Of a DNA stretch of 64,000 bases, positions 8,465 to 17,865 are shown piece after piece. The notes beneath the pieces were generated by a model that searched no databases, was not told where the DNA came from, and saw only the letters and a list, made by a program, of their open reading frames with translations. This DNA comes from Thermoleophilaceae bacterium. Lineage in GTDB: Bacteria; Actinomycetota; Thermoleophilia; Solirubrobacterales; Thermoleophilaceae. Every line of letters starts with the position of its first letter. Positions within the stretch are counted from its first letter, which is position 1. Location of the stretch: contig JAUJOQ010000003.1 in the NCBI GenBank assembly GCA_030447725.1, positions 233,508 through 297,507 on the forward strand. Direction: 5' to 3'. The position numbers and the translations under genes were made by a program.

Positions 8465-8655
8465 ATGCCCAAGATGAAGACCCATTCCGGCGCGAAGAAG
8501 CGCTTCAAGAAGACCGGCAGCGGCAAGCTGCGCGGCCGTCACGGCATGACCAGTCACATTCTCGAGAAGAAGAGCGCAAGGCGCAAGCGCAAGCTCGGCC
8601 GGCCCGTCGTGGTGGCCAAGTCGGACCAGAAGCGGATCAGGGAGATGCTCGGCAA

Positions 8656-8659
<4 letters not shown>
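8465..8659 (+). CDS. rpmI: 50S ribosomal protein L35
   Basis: 64-residue basic ribosomal protein. The opening [23 protein letters not shown] and the [14 protein letters not shown] segment are diagnostic of bL35. The stop overlaps the rplT start by 4 nt (GTGA), so the two are translationally coupled. It lies 56 nt after the exported-protein gene and has its own promoter-like sequence. Confidence 0.97.
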
Positions 8660-9015
<356 letters not shown>

Positions 9016-9043
9016 CTCCAGGCTCGGCCACCACGAACTCCCG

Positions 9044-9068
9044 GGGCGCCCATCGAGGCGCCCTTTTT
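9044..9068 (+). terminator. Intrinsic terminator after rplT
   Basis: Perfect 7-bp stem GGGCGCC/GGCGCCC with a 6-base loop (CATCGA), followed at once by five T residues (9064-9068). It separates rpmI-rplT from the methyltransferase gene and is the clearest rho-independent terminator in the window. Confidence 0.9.
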
Positions 9069-9091
9069 CGTTCTAGGGCCGAAGGAAACCC

Positions 9092-9793
9092 ATGATCACG
9101 TCACCTGACAACGCCCAGCTCAAGCTCATTCGCAAGCTCCAGCGCAAGAAGGCGCGCGCCGATACAGGCCTGTTCGCAGCCGAGGGCGAGGATCTGGTCG
9201 GGGCTGCCGAGGCGGCCGGGTGGCCAACCGAGGTGCTGCTACATGCCGGCGAGGACGTCGAGCCGGAGCTGCTCGACAGGGTGAGCTCGCTCGGGTCCGG
9301 CAGCCGGGTGGTGGGCGTCTACCGACAGCGGTGGGCCGAGGCGCGCGGCGAGCTGTCGGTGTATCTGCACGGCGTGGGAGACCCGGGCAACGTGGGCGCG
9401 GTGATCCGCTCCGCCCACGCGCTGTGCGACGGGCCGGTGATCCTCGGCCCCGGCTGCGCCGACCCGTTCTCGCCGAAGGCGGTGCGCGCAAGCATGGGTT
9501 CCGTCTTCGCCCGCCCGCCGGCGCGGCTGGGCTTCGGCGAGCTGATCGGCACGAAGATCGCACTCGATGCCTCAGCCGAGACCAAGCTGGGCGCGGGGCC
9601 GGTGGCCGTCGGGCCGCCGGTGGTGCTCTGCGTGGGCGGCGAGCGCGAGGGTCTGCCCCCGGAGCTGGCGGCAGCCGCCGACCGGGCGCTGGCCATCCCG
9701 CTGCGCGCCGGTGGCCCGGAGTCGCTGAACGCCGCCATGGCGGCCACCGTCGGGCTCTACGAGCTCGCCAATAGGATGGCCGCCGATGCCTGA
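9092..9793 (+). CDS. TrmH/SpoU family RNA 2'-O-methyltransferase
   Basis: 233-residue SPOUT-class RNA methyltransferase. The three family motifs are DPGNVGAVIRSAHA, GCADPFSPKAVRASMGS and VGGEREGLPPE with ESLNAAMAATVGLYE forming the knotted SAM site. The N-terminal 90 residues resemble the RNA substrate-binding (L30e-like) domain. The rRNA or tRNA target cannot be told from sequence. An AAGGA ribosome-binding site precedes ATG 9092. The 3' end overlaps pheS by 8 nt, matching the common rplT-trmH-pheST order. Confidence 0.92.
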   Translation: MITSPDNAQLKLIRKLQRKKARADTGLFAAEGEDLVGAAEAAGWPTEVLLHAGEDVEPELLDRVSSLGSGSRVVGVYRQRWAEARGELSVYLHGVGDPGNVGAVIRSAHALCDGPVILGPGCADPFSPKAVRASMGSVFARPPARLGFGELIGTKIALDASAETKLGAGPVAVGPPVVLCVGGEREGLPPELAAAADRALAIPLRAGGPESLNAAMAATVGLYELANRMAADA

Positions 9794-10850
9794 GGCCCCC
9801 GCCCGCCTGACCGAGATCCGCGGCGAGGGTGAGGCGGCGATCGAGGCCGCCGGTTCCGCCGCCGAGCTCGAGGAGCTGCGCGTGCGCTACCTGGGCCGCA
9901 AGGCGGAGCTGACGCAGATGCTGCGCTCGATCGGCGAGTTGCCACCGCAACAGCGCGGCCCGGTGGGCAAGGGCGCGAACGAGGTCAAGCGCGCGCTGGA
10001 GGGGCTGCTCGACAGCCGCACGAGCGCCCTCGCGGCGTCCGAGCTGGACGAGCGCCTGCGCACCGACGCCATCGATGTGACGCTGCCCGGCGATCCGCCG
10101 GCCGCTCCCGGGCACCTGCACCTGATCACCGAGACCCGCCGCGAGATCGAGGACGTGTTCCTCGGCCTCGGCTTCTCGGTGGCCGAAGGGCCGGAGGTGG
10201 AGTTCGACTACTACAACTTCACCGCGCTCAACCACCCTCCGGACCACCCGGCCCGGATGCTGGCCGACACCTTCTACTTCACCGACGAGGTGCTGCTGCG
10301 CACCCACACCTCCCCGATGCAGGTGCGGGCGATGGAAGAGACCGAGCCGCCGATCTACATCATCGTGCCCGGCAAGGTCTACCGGCGCGACTCCGACGCC
10401 ACGCACACGCCGATGTTCCATCAAGTCGAGGGCCTCGCCGTGGACGACGACATCACGCTCGGCGACCTCCAGGGAGTGCTGCTGGAGTTCGCGCGGGCGA
10501 TCTTCGGCGCCGAGCGCGACATCCGCCTGCGCCCGCACTACTTCCCGTTCACCGAGCCCAGCGTGGAGGTGGACGTGTCGTGCTTCGCCTGCAACGGCAC
10601 CGGCACGCTGGACCGCGGCGCGCGCTGCAACCTCTGCAAGGGCTCGGGCTGGATCGAGATTCTGGGCTCGGGCATGGTCGACCCCAATGTGCTGGGCTTC
10701 GTCGCTCACAACGGCTACGACCCCGAACGCGTGCAGGGCTTTGCCTTTGGCATGGGGATCGAGCGGATCGCGATGCTCCGGCACGGTGTGCCAGATCTGC
10801 GTCTCTTCTTCGAGAACGACGTGCGCTTCCTGGAGCAGTTCGGCCGATGA
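9786..10850 (+). CDS. pheS: Phenylalanine--tRNA ligase alpha subunit
   Basis: 354-residue catalytic subunit of the alpha2-beta2 PheRS. N-terminal coiled coil (residues 1-85), then class II motifs: HPARMLADTFYF, RTHTSPMQVRAM, the motif-2 region KVYRRDSDATHTPMFHQVEG and motif-3 FGMGIERIAML. A four-Cys insertion (CFACNGTG...CNLCKGSGW) looks like a small zinc-binding knuckle and occurs in other bacterial PheS. It overlaps trmH upstream and pheT downstream (ATGA). Confidence 0.97.
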   Translation: MPEAPARLTEIRGEGEAAIEAAGSAAELEELRVRYLGRKAELTQMLRSIGELPPQQRGPVGKGANEVKRALEGLLDSRTSALAASELDERLRTDAIDVTLPGDPPAAPGHLHLITETRREIEDVFLGLGFSVAEGPEVEFDYYNFTALNHPPDHPARMLADTFYFTDEVLLRTHTSPMQVRAMEETEPPIYIIVPGKVYRRDSDATHTPMFHQVEGLAVDDDITLGDLQGVLLEFARAIFGAERDIRLRPHYFPFTEPSVEVDVSCFACNGTGTLDRGARCNLCKGSGWIEILGSGMVDPNVLGFVAHNGYDPERVQGFAFGMGIERIAMLRHGVPDLRLFFENDVRFLEQFGR

Positions 10851-13279
10851 GGGTGCCGCTGGCATGGCTGCGCTGCCTCTGCGATCCCGGGTTGTCGGCC
10901 GAGGAGCTGGGTGAGCGCCTGGATCTGACCGGCACCGAGGTCGAGCGGATCGAGCGCGTGGGTGTGGGCTCGGCCGACAACTTCGTGATCGGCAAGGTGA
11001 TGAGCGCCGAGAAGCACCCCGACGCCGACCGCCTGAGCGTGTGCCGGGTCGACGATGGGTCCGGCGAGCCGCGCACGATCGTCTGCGGCGCACCCAACGT
11101 GGCCGCCGGGCAGACCGTGGCGGTGGCGCTGCCCGGCGCGGTGATGCCCGACGGCACCGAGCTGGGAGAGGCCAAGTTGCGGGGAGTCCGCTCGAGCGGG
11201 ATGATCCTGGCCGAGGACGAGGTGGGCATCGGCGGCGACCACGATGGAATCATGGTTCTCGCCGATGAGCTGGAGGCCGGAGCTGCGCTCACCGACGCCC
11301 TGCCGATCGCCGACGAGGTGCTCGAGCTCGAGATCACGCCCAACCGGCCCGACTGCCTGTCGGTCTATGGCGTGGCGCGCGAGGTGCACGCCGCTACGGG
11401 GGCCGACCTGGCCCAGGATCCCGCCGCCACCGACGCCGGGGCGACCGGGGGAAGCCCCGCCGACTCCATGGTGAGCGTCGAGATAGCCGACCCGGACATC
11501 TGCCTGCGCTTCACGGGCCGCGTGTTCGAGGGTGTGGGGGTCCGCGCGTCCCCCGAGTGGCTCAAGCAGCGCCTGACGGCTGCCGGACAGCGGCCGATCT
11601 CGAACGTGGTGGACATCACCAACTACGTGATGCTCTGCACGGGCCAGCCGCTGCACGCCTTCGACCTCGACTACGTGCGCGGCGGCCGGATCGTCGTGCG
11701 CGGCGCCAAAGAAGGCGAGCAGATGGTCACCCTCGACGGCGTCGAGCGCACGTTGGGCGCCGACGTGGCGCTGGTCTGCGACGCCGACGGGCCCTCCGGC
11801 ATCGCCGGCGTGATGGGCGGGCAGGTCTCGGAGGTCTCGGGCGCGACGTCGCGGGTCCTGATGGAGGCCGCCACCTGGGTCGGACCGAACATCCTGCGCA
11901 CCTCGAAGGCGCTCGGACTGCGCACGGAGGCCTCCGCGCGCTTCGAGAAGCAGCTGCACCCCGAACTGGCCCTGGCCGCTCAGCGCCTGGCGGCCAAGCT
12001 GATGGTGGACCTCTGCGGAGCGCGGATGGCGCCCGGAACGATCGACGTCTACCCGTCACCGGCGAAGCCGCGGGTCGTGGCGCTGCGCCTTGACCGCATC
12101 GAGCAGCTGCTAGGTGCGCGCGTCCCGGAAAAGGTCGTGCGCCGGATCCTCGAGGCCCTGGGCTTCGAGGTGCAGTCCGCCGGTGACGCGCTGCTCGAGG
12201 TGACCGTGCCCACCTGGCGCGACGCCGACGTGCAGCGGGAGGCTGACCTGATCGAGGAGGTCGCGCGCATCCACGGCCTCGAGAAGCTGCCCATCACGCT
12301 GCCCGCGCGCGAGCGCGCGGTCGGGCGGCTCACCCCGCGCCAGCGCCTGCGACGGCGGTCAGAGGACACGCTGCGCGACCGAGGGATGCACGAGGTGGTG
12401 GGGTGGAGCTTCACCTCGCCGCAGGCCCTCGAGCGGCTGAGGATCGGCGATGCACCCTCGCTCGTGCTCGCCAACCCCTTGAGCGAGGACGGGAGCGTGA
12501 TGCGCTCGCTGCTGCTACCCGGGCTGCTCGACGCGGCGGCACACAACCGCGCGCGTGGAGCGGGGGGTGTCGGACTGTTCGAGTCGGCGCACGTGTACGC
12601 GCCCGACGGACCGCTTGACGCTCCCGAGGGCAGTCCGGGCGGCCTCGCGCCCGCCGCCGAGCGTCACCACCTGGCGGCGCTGCTCACCCCGGTGGCGCCC
12701 GGCGGGTGGCGCAGTCAGGGCCGGCCGGCCGACTTCTACGCGGCCAAGGGTCTGGTGGATGCGCTCGGCGCCACCGCCGGCGTGGAGCTGGTGGCCGAGC
12801 CGGGCTCGCGGCCGTTCCTGCACCCTGGCCGCTCGGCGGCGGTGCTGGCGCCTGACGGTGGCGAGATCGGGTGGATCGGCGAGCTGCACCCGCTGGTGGC
12901 CGGCGCGTGGGATTTGGAGGAGGCCGCTGCCTTCGAGCTGGACTTCGACGCCCTGTCCGAGGCGGCGCCGGGGCCGGCGGCCTACCGCGACCTCACGAGC
13001 TTGCCCGCCGTGCTGCAGGACATCGCCGTGGTGACGCCCGAAGAGGTGAGTGCCGCCACCATTCTCGCTCTCGTGCGCGAGGCGGGCGGAGAGTTGCTCA
13101 TCTCGGCCCGGGTCTTCGACGTCTATGCGGGCGAGCAGGTGGGGGAGGGCAACCGGTCGCTTGCGATCCGGCTCGAGTTCCGCGCCGCCGACCGCACCCT
13201 CACCGACGACGAGGTGGCGGCTCGGCGCGACGCGATCGAGTCGGCGCTGGGGAGCATTGGGGGGCGGCTGCGTGGCTGA
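10847..13279 (+). CDS. pheT: Phenylalanine--tRNA ligase beta subunit
   Basis: 810-residue beta subunit. Domains in order: short N-terminal domain, an OB-fold EMAP-like tRNA-binding domain (about 40-150, FVIGKVMSAEKHPDADRLSVCRVD), B3/4 editing domain (about 205-370), B5 domain (about 400-470), and a C-terminal FDX-ACB anticodon-binding domain (last 90 residues, YRDLTSLPAVLQDIAVV). ATG 10847 overlaps the pheS stop. A longer in-frame reading from 10580 lies entirely inside pheS in another frame and was not used. Confidence 0.97.
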   Translation: MRVPLAWLRCLCDPGLSAEELGERLDLTGTEVERIERVGVGSADNFVIGKVMSAEKHPDADRLSVCRVDDGSGEPRTIVCGAPNVAAGQTVAVALPGAVMPDGTELGEAKLRGVRSSGMILAEDEVGIGGDHDGIMVLADELEAGAALTDALPIADEVLELEITPNRPDCLSVYGVAREVHAATGADLAQDPAATDAGATGGSPADSMVSVEIADPDICLRFTGRVFEGVGVRASPEWLKQRLTAAGQRPISNVVDITNYVMLCTGQPLHAFDLDYVRGGRIVVRGAKEGEQMVTLDGVERTLGADVALVCDADGPSGIAGVMGGQVSEVSGATSRVLMEAATWVGPNILRTSKALGLRTEASARFEKQLHPELALAAQRLAAKLMVDLCGARMAPGTIDVYPSPAKPRVVALRLDRIEQLLGARVPEKVVRRILEALGFEVQSAGDALLEVTVPTWRDADVQREADLIEEVARIHGLEKLPITLPARERAVGRLTPRQRLRRRSEDTLRDRGMHEVVGWSFTSPQALERLRIGDAPSLVLANPLSEDGSVMRSLLLPGLLDAAAHNRARGAGGVGLFESAHVYAPDGPLDAPEGSPGGLAPAAERHHLAALLTPVAPGGWRSQGRPADFYAAKGLVDALGATAGVELVAEPGSRPFLHPGRSAAVLAPDGGEIGWIGELHPLVAGAWDLEEAAAFELDFDALSEAAPGPAAYRDLTSLPAVLQDIAVVTPEEVSAATILALVREAGGELLISARVFDVYAGEQVGEGNRSLAIRLEFRAADRTLTDDEVAARRDAIESALGSIGGRLRG

Positions 13280-14255
13280 GCGCGTGCCCGTGGCGGTGAT
13301 CGGCTCGGCCGGGTTCGGGGGCGCCCTCGGCGCGATGCTGGTGCACCGCCACCCCTCGCTGGACCTCACAGCCGTGACCGCCCGCACCGATGCCGGGACC
13401 CGTCACGACGAGCTGTACCCCCGCTACGGCGTGCCCCTGGCGATGGAGCAGCTCGATCCTGACAGGATCGCCGAGAAGGCCCGGGCGGCGCTCGTGGCCT
13501 ACCCGCACAAGGCGGCGGCTCCGGCCGTGTCCGCCCTGCGCGAGCGCGGCCTGAAGGTCGTCGACCTGTCCGCGGACTTCCGCCTCGACCAGGAGCGCTA
13601 CGAGCGCTGGTATCAGCCCCACGAGGCGCCCGAGCTGATCGGAGAGGCGGTGTACGGTCTGGCCGAGGCTCACCGCGACCGGATCCGCGGCGCCGACCTC
13701 GTTGCCGGACCTGGCTGCAACTCCACGGCGGCGCTGCTCGCCCTGCTTCCTCTGCGCGACGTGATCCGCGACGTGGTGGTGGACATCAAGACGGGAGTCT
13801 CGGGCGCCGGGCGCGAGGCCACCCCTACCACCCACTTCGTGTCGGTGACCGAGAACGCGAATCCCTACAAGACCGAGGGCCATCGCCACAGCGCCGAGCT
13901 GGAGCAGGAGCTGGGGGACGGGGTGCGGATCACATTCGTCCCGCACCTGGTTCCGATGGACCAGGGATTGCTGGCGAGCTGCTACGTGACCACGGAGCCG
14001 CAGCTCTCGAGCGAAGAGGCGCGGGCGCTGTTCGAGCGAGCCTACGCGGACGAGCCGTTCGTCGACGTGATCGACTCGCCCCCGCACACCGCCGACGTGC
14101 GCGACACCAACCGCTGCCGGGTCTACGTGACCACGGCCGGCGAGCGCGTGCTCGCGTTCGCCGCCCTCGACAACCTCTGGAAGGGCGCGGCAGGCCAGGC
14201 GGTGCAGGACCTCAACCTGATGCTCGGGCTGCCCGAGACCGAGGGCCTGGAATGA
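13272..14255 (+). CDS. argC: N-acetyl-gamma-glutamyl-phosphate reductase
   Basis: Third step of arginine synthesis: NADPH-dependent reduction of N-acetylglutamyl phosphate. 327 residues. The dinucleotide loop is VIGSAGFGGALGAML and the catalytic-Cys motif reads GPGCNSTAALL, close to but not identical to the usual PGCYPTA. KTGVSGAGREAT and the C-terminal DNLWKGAAGQAVQ are typical. GTG 13272 overlaps the pheT stop, and its own stop overlaps argJ (ATGA), so the arg genes are linked to pheT. Confidence 0.93.
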   Translation: MAERVPVAVIGSAGFGGALGAMLVHRHPSLDLTAVTARTDAGTRHDELYPRYGVPLAMEQLDPDRIAEKARAALVAYPHKAAAPAVSALRERGLKVVDLSADFRLDQERYERWYQPHEAPELIGEAVYGLAEAHRDRIRGADLVAGPGCNSTAALLALLPLRDVIRDVVVDIKTGVSGAGREATPTTHFVSVTENANPYKTEGHRHSAELEQELGDGVRITFVPHLVPMDQGLLASCYVTTEPQLSSEEARALFERAYADEPFVDVIDSPPHTADVRDTNRCRVYVTTAGERVLAFAALDNLWKGAAGQAVQDLNLMLGLPETEGLE

Positions 14256-15493
14256 GCGAGGGCTTCTTTCGATCGCGCTGGACAGAGCGCCCCAAGCACG
14301 TGTCCGAGGCAGAGCCGGCCTCGCTGCCGCAGGGTTTCCGGGCGGCTGGCGTGGCCGCCGGCATCAAGCCCGAGGGACTCGACCTGGGGCTGCTGGTGTC
14401 CGAGGAGCCGGATACCACTTCCGCGGCTCGGTTCACCACCAACGCCCGCGTGGGAGCGCCGGTGATGGTCTCCCGCCAGGCCGATCTCCGGGGCTTGCGT
14501 GCCGTGGTGGCCAACTCGGGCTGCTCCAACGTCGGCGACGGCCGGCGGGGCCTCGAGACCGCTACCGCCATGCAGGCGCGGACGGCCGAGCGACTGGGGC
14601 TGGAGCCGGCGCAGGTGGGCGTGGCCTCGACCGGCATCATCGGGCAGGAGCTGCCTCGCGATGCCGTGCTTTCGGGAATCGACGCGGCCATGGGCGAGCT
14701 GGGCGAGCGCGCAGAGGAGCTTTCGGAGGCGATCCTCACGACCGACGCCGCCCCCAAGCGGGCCTGCCTCGACGTCAAGCTGCCGGCGGGCCTCGTGCGC
14801 TTGGCCGCCCAGGCCAAGGGCGTCGCCATGATCTCGCCCCGGTTCGCGACGATGTTCTGCTTCGTAGAGACCGACGCCCTGGTGGACCCAGACACCCTCG
14901 ACCTGCTCACCGGCGTGTGCGTCAAGCGCTCCTTCGACCGCATCTCGGTGGACGGCCAGCTGTCCACGAGCGACACCGTCTTCGCGCTGGCGAGCGGTCG
15001 CTCCGGCGTTACGGTGCAGCCGCAGTCCGAGGACGAGCTGCGCCTCGGGGAGGCGATGGACGCGCTGCTGCGCCAGCTGGCGTTGGACATGGTGGCCGAC
15101 GGCGAGGGCTGCGAGCGCGTGGGCAGGATCGTGGTGCGCGGCGGCATGGAGATCGTCGAGCCTGTGGCCCGTTCGGTGGCCAACTCGCCGCTGGTAAAAA
15201 CAGCGCTGCACGGGGGCGACCCCAACTTCGGCCGCATCCTGCAGGCGGCAGGGGCCGCGATGCCCCCCGGCAGCCACTTCGTGGCCGACCTGGAGATCGA
15301 GGGCCGGCAAGTGGTGTCGGCCGGCGACGCCGTCGACCTCGACGATGCGGAGCAGAGCGACCTCGAGGCGGTGGTGCGCCGCTCCGAGGTGGACTTCGCG
15401 CTCACCCTTCCCGGTGAGGGCGGCGAGGCGGAGATCTTCTTCAGCGACCTGTCTGAGGCCTACGTGTCCTTCAACTCGAAGTACACGTCATGA
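14252..15493 (+). CDS. argJ: Glutamate N-acetyltransferase / amino-acid acetyltransferase
   Basis: ArgJ transfers acetyl from N-acetylornithine to glutamate, closing the acetyl cycle. 413 residues. The self-cleavage site reads KGVAMISPRFATMF, so the Thr nucleophile follows Ala as expected. The conserved oxyanion region is STGIIGQELP and the C-terminal HGGDPNFGRILQAAG fits. The first motif reads ANSGCSNVGDG where most family members have NSGNANA. Whether the enzyme also uses acetyl-CoA (bifunctional form) cannot be told. Overlaps argC and argB by 4 nt. Confidence 0.92.
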   Translation: MSEGFFRSRWTERPKHVSEAEPASLPQGFRAAGVAAGIKPEGLDLGLLVSEEPDTTSAARFTTNARVGAPVMVSRQADLRGLRAVVANSGCSNVGDGRRGLETATAMQARTAERLGLEPAQVGVASTGIIGQELPRDAVLSGIDAAMGELGERAEELSEAILTTDAAPKRACLDVKLPAGLVRLAAQAKGVAMISPRFATMFCFVETDALVDPDTLDLLTGVCVKRSFDRISVDGQLSTSDTVFALASGRSGVTVQPQSEDELRLGEAMDALLRQLALDMVADGEGCERVGRIVVRGGMEIVEPVARSVANSPLVKTALHGGDPNFGRILQAAGAAMPPGSHFVADLEIEGRQVVSAGDAVDLDDAEQSDLEAVVRRSEVDFALTLPGEGGEAEIFFSDLSEAYVSFNSKYTS

Positions 15494-16332
15494 GAGACGT
15501 CGCCACCCTTCTCGAGGCGCTGCCCTACATCCGTGACTTCCACGGCAAGACCGTGGTGATCAAGTACGGGGGCGCCGCCATGACCGACGACGCCCTGCGC
15601 GAGGAATTCGCCCGCGACGTGGTGCTGCTCAAGTACGTGGGCATGAACCCGGTCGTGGTTCACGGCGGGGGCCCCGACATCACCCACTACATGGAGCGCC
15701 TTGGGATGAAGGTCGAGTTCGTGGAGGGCCTGAGGGTGTCCGACGAGGCCACCGTCGAGGTGGCGAAGATGGTGCTCGTGGGCAAGCAGAACAAGGACAT
15801 CGTGCTGCGCCTGGGGCGCCACGGCCAGCCCGCGGTGGGGCTCTGCGGTGACGATGGAATGCTCTTCACCGTCAAGAAGCAGCTCGGCGCCGGTGCCCGC
15901 GACCTCGGCTTCGTAGGCGAGATCGAGCGCGTCGACGTAGACGTGCTCAACCACATCGCACAGGACTACATCCCCGTCGTGGCTTCCGTGGGCGCGGACC
16001 GCGAGGGCAACTCCTACAACGTGAACGCCGACACCGCCGCGGCCGCGGTCGCCGCCGCGCTGCGGGCCTACAAGGTGATCTTCCTCACCGATGTCGAGGG
16101 CTGGCTGGCGCGACCGGACGATCCAAGCTCGCTGATCCGCCAGGGCACAGCGGAGGAGGTGCGGCGGGCCCTCCCCAAGGTCGGCGGCGGCATGCGGCCC
16201 AAGCTGGAGGCCTGCGTGCAGGCGCTCGGCGGCGGGGTCCGCAACGCCTACATCGTCGACGGCCGCGCTCGCCACTCGCTCCTGCTCGAGCTATTCACCG
16301 TCGAGGGCAGCGGAACCAAGCTGTGGCCATGA
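15490..16332 (+). CDS. argB: Acetylglutamate kinase
   Basis: 280-residue amino-acid kinase that phosphorylates N-acetylglutamate. Motifs: VIKYGGAAM (phosphate binding), VHGGGPDITHYM, the glutamate-site region EGLRVSDEATVEV, and the C-terminal KVIFLTDVEGWL with GGGMRPKLEACVQAL. An N-terminal helix preceding VIKYGG matches the arginine-inhibited hexameric type, so feedback inhibition by arginine is likely (family knowledge). Overlaps argJ and argD. Confidence 0.95.
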   Translation: MRDVATLLEALPYIRDFHGKTVVIKYGGAAMTDDALREEFARDVVLLKYVGMNPVVVHGGGPDITHYMERLGMKVEFVEGLRVSDEATVEVAKMVLVGKQNKDIVLRLGRHGQPAVGLCGDDGMLFTVKKQLGAGARDLGFVGEIERVDVDVLNHIAQDYIPVVASVGADREGNSYNVNADTAAAAVAAALRAYKVIFLTDVEGWLARPDDPSSLIRQGTAEEVRRALPKVGGGMRPKLEACVQALGGGVRNAYIVDGRARHSLLLELFTVEGSGTKLWP

Positions 16333-17477
16333 CCCTCGCAGAGCTGCAGTCGTTGGAGAGCCGCTCGGTGATGGACACCTACCGCCGCAACCCCGTCGAG
16401 TTCGTCCGCGGCGAGGGCTGCCGCCTGTGGGACGCCGAGGGCAACGAGTACCTCGACTTCCTGGCGGGGATCTCCGTGGTGCAGATCGGACACTGCCATC
16501 CGGCGCTCGTCGAGGCCGTGACCGGTCAGGCCGCCCGCCTGATGCACGCCGGCAACCTCTACTACACCGAACCTTCGATCCGGCTCGCTGCACGGCTGTC
16601 GGAGCTGGCGCTCGGCGGCAAGGTCTTCCTGTGCAACTCCGGCGCCGAGGCCGTCGAGTGCGCGCTCAAGCTGGCCCGCCGGCACCGGGCGGGTGGCGGA
16701 TTCGTGGTGATGGAGGGCGGCTTTCACGGGCGCACCCTGGGGGCTCTGTCGGCCACCCCGCAGGAGGCCAAGCAGGCGCCCTTCGCCCCGCTGGTCCCCG
16801 GCTTCACCGTGGTTCGCCGCGACGACCCCGGCGCACTGGCCGCAGCGGTGCGGCCGGACACCGCGGCGGTGCTCCTGGAACCGATCCAGGGGGAGAGTGG
16901 CATCCACCCGCTGTCGCCCGAGACCCTTGCCGCGGCCCGCGCCGCCTGTGACGAGCACGGCGCGCTGTTGATCTTCGACGAGATCCAGTGCGGCATGGGC
17001 CGCACCGGTGACATGTGGGCGTGGCAGGAGTCCGGCGTGGCGCCCGACGTGATGACCGTGGCCAAGGGCCTCGGCGGAGGACTGCCGATCGGCGCCTGTA
17101 TCGCCGCGCCCGAGTTCGGCGACGTCCTGCAGCCGGGCGATCACGGGTCGACCTTCGCCGGCGGGCCAGTCGTGGCCGCGGGCGCCAATGCGGTGCTCGA
17201 CGTGTTCGAAGAGGAGGACTTCCTCGAGGGCGTGGCCGATCGCGGCCGCCGGCTGGCGGAGGGTCTGCGCGGTCTCGAACTCGAGGTGCGCGGCCGCGGG
17301 TTGATGCTGGCCTTCGCCGCCTCCGAGGCGGCCGAGCTGGCACGGCGGCTGCTGCTCGATCAGCGGCTGGTGGTCCACGCCACCGGTCCCGACACGGTCC
17401 GGCTGCTGCCGCCGCTCACCGTGAGTGCCGCCCAGGTGGACGACGCGGTCGAGCGGATCGGGCGGTGCTTGCACTGA
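16329..17477 (+). CDS. argD: Acetylornithine aminotransferase
   Basis: 382-residue class III PLP aminotransferase making N-acetylornithine. Visible: YLDFLAGISVVQIGHCHP, CNSGAEAVECALKLAR (cofactor phosphate loop), FHGRTLGALS, IFDEIQCGMGRTG with the PLP Asp, and AKGLGGGLPIGA with the Schiff-base Lys. ATG 16329 overlaps the argB stop exactly (ATGA), preferred over GTG 16323. argF and argR, often next in this order, are absent; a toxin-antitoxin pair follows instead. Confidence 0.94.
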   Translation: MTLAELQSLESRSVMDTYRRNPVEFVRGEGCRLWDAEGNEYLDFLAGISVVQIGHCHPALVEAVTGQAARLMHAGNLYYTEPSIRLAARLSELALGGKVFLCNSGAEAVECALKLARRHRAGGGFVVMEGGFHGRTLGALSATPQEAKQAPFAPLVPGFTVVRRDDPGALAAAVRPDTAAVLLEPIQGESGIHPLSPETLAAARAACDEHGALLIFDEIQCGMGRTGDMWAWQESGVAPDVMTVAKGLGGGLPIGACIAAPEFGDVLQPGDHGSTFAGGPVVAAGANAVLDVFEEEDFLEGVADRGRRLAEGLRGLELEVRGRGLMLAFAASEAAELARRLLLDQRLVVHATGPDTVRLLPPLTVSAAQVDDAVERIGRCLH

Positions 17478-17552
17478 GGGGAGCCTACGACGGGGCCGGC
17501 ATGCGGCCGACCCCTCGGGTCTCATCGCCGCCAGGAGCGTATGCTGTCATGA

Positions 17553-17562
17553 ATGCTAGCAT
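17553..17562. promoter_or_regulatory. Palindromic operator overlapping vapB -10 box
   Basis: ATGCTAGCAT is a perfect 10-bp palindrome. Its TAGCAT half (17557-17562) ends 6 nt before the vapB ATG, so the same bases serve as -10 and as a likely ribbon-helix-helix binding site. This is the expected layout for toxin-antitoxin autorepression. Confidence 0.6.
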
Positions 17563-17568
17563 GCCATC

Positions 17569-17865
17569 ATGACCCAGGTGACCCTGCGCATCCCTGAGAA
17601 GCTCGCCGACGCTCTGCGGGCGCGCGCCGCCAGTCGAGGGCAGAGCGTCAACGCCTACGCCACCGCGGTACTCGGAGCCGCCGTTGACCCCGACCTCGCG
17701 GGGGACGAGGCGGAGCGGCTACGTGAACGCCTCGCACGGGCCGGCCTGCTCCAAGAGTCCTTTCCCCGACGGGGGAGGCCGAACGCCACGGCGGTACGCC
17801 GGGCGCGTGAGCTCGCGGGATCGGGAACGGCGCTTTCGGAGCTCGTTGGCGAGGGCCGGCGCTGA
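17569..17865 (+). CDS. VapB-like ribbon-helix-helix antitoxin
   Basis: 98 residues. The N-terminal 40 residues (VTLRIPEKLADALRARAASRGQSVNAYATAVL) form a ribbon-helix-helix DNA-binding domain of the Arc/FitA type. The basic C-terminal part would wrap and inhibit the toxin. It precedes a PIN-domain toxin whose start overlaps its stop. A palindrome over its own -10 box suggests repression by the VapBC complex. The module sits between argD and argG. Confidence 0.85.
   Translation: MTQVTLRIPEKLADALRARAASRGQSVNAYATAVLGAAVDPDLAGDEAERLRERLARAGLLQESFPRRGRPNATAVRRARELAGSGTALSELVGEGRR

Noticed and set aside
10580-10846. N-terminal extension of pheT
   Set aside because: It lies in another frame of pheS. 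The pheT protein begins normally at ATG 10847 with the ATGA overlap.
9126-11093. A 655-codon minus-strand open frame across trmH, pheS and pheT
   Set aside because: It is a high-GC shadow of three well-supported plus-strand genes and has no recognisable domain.
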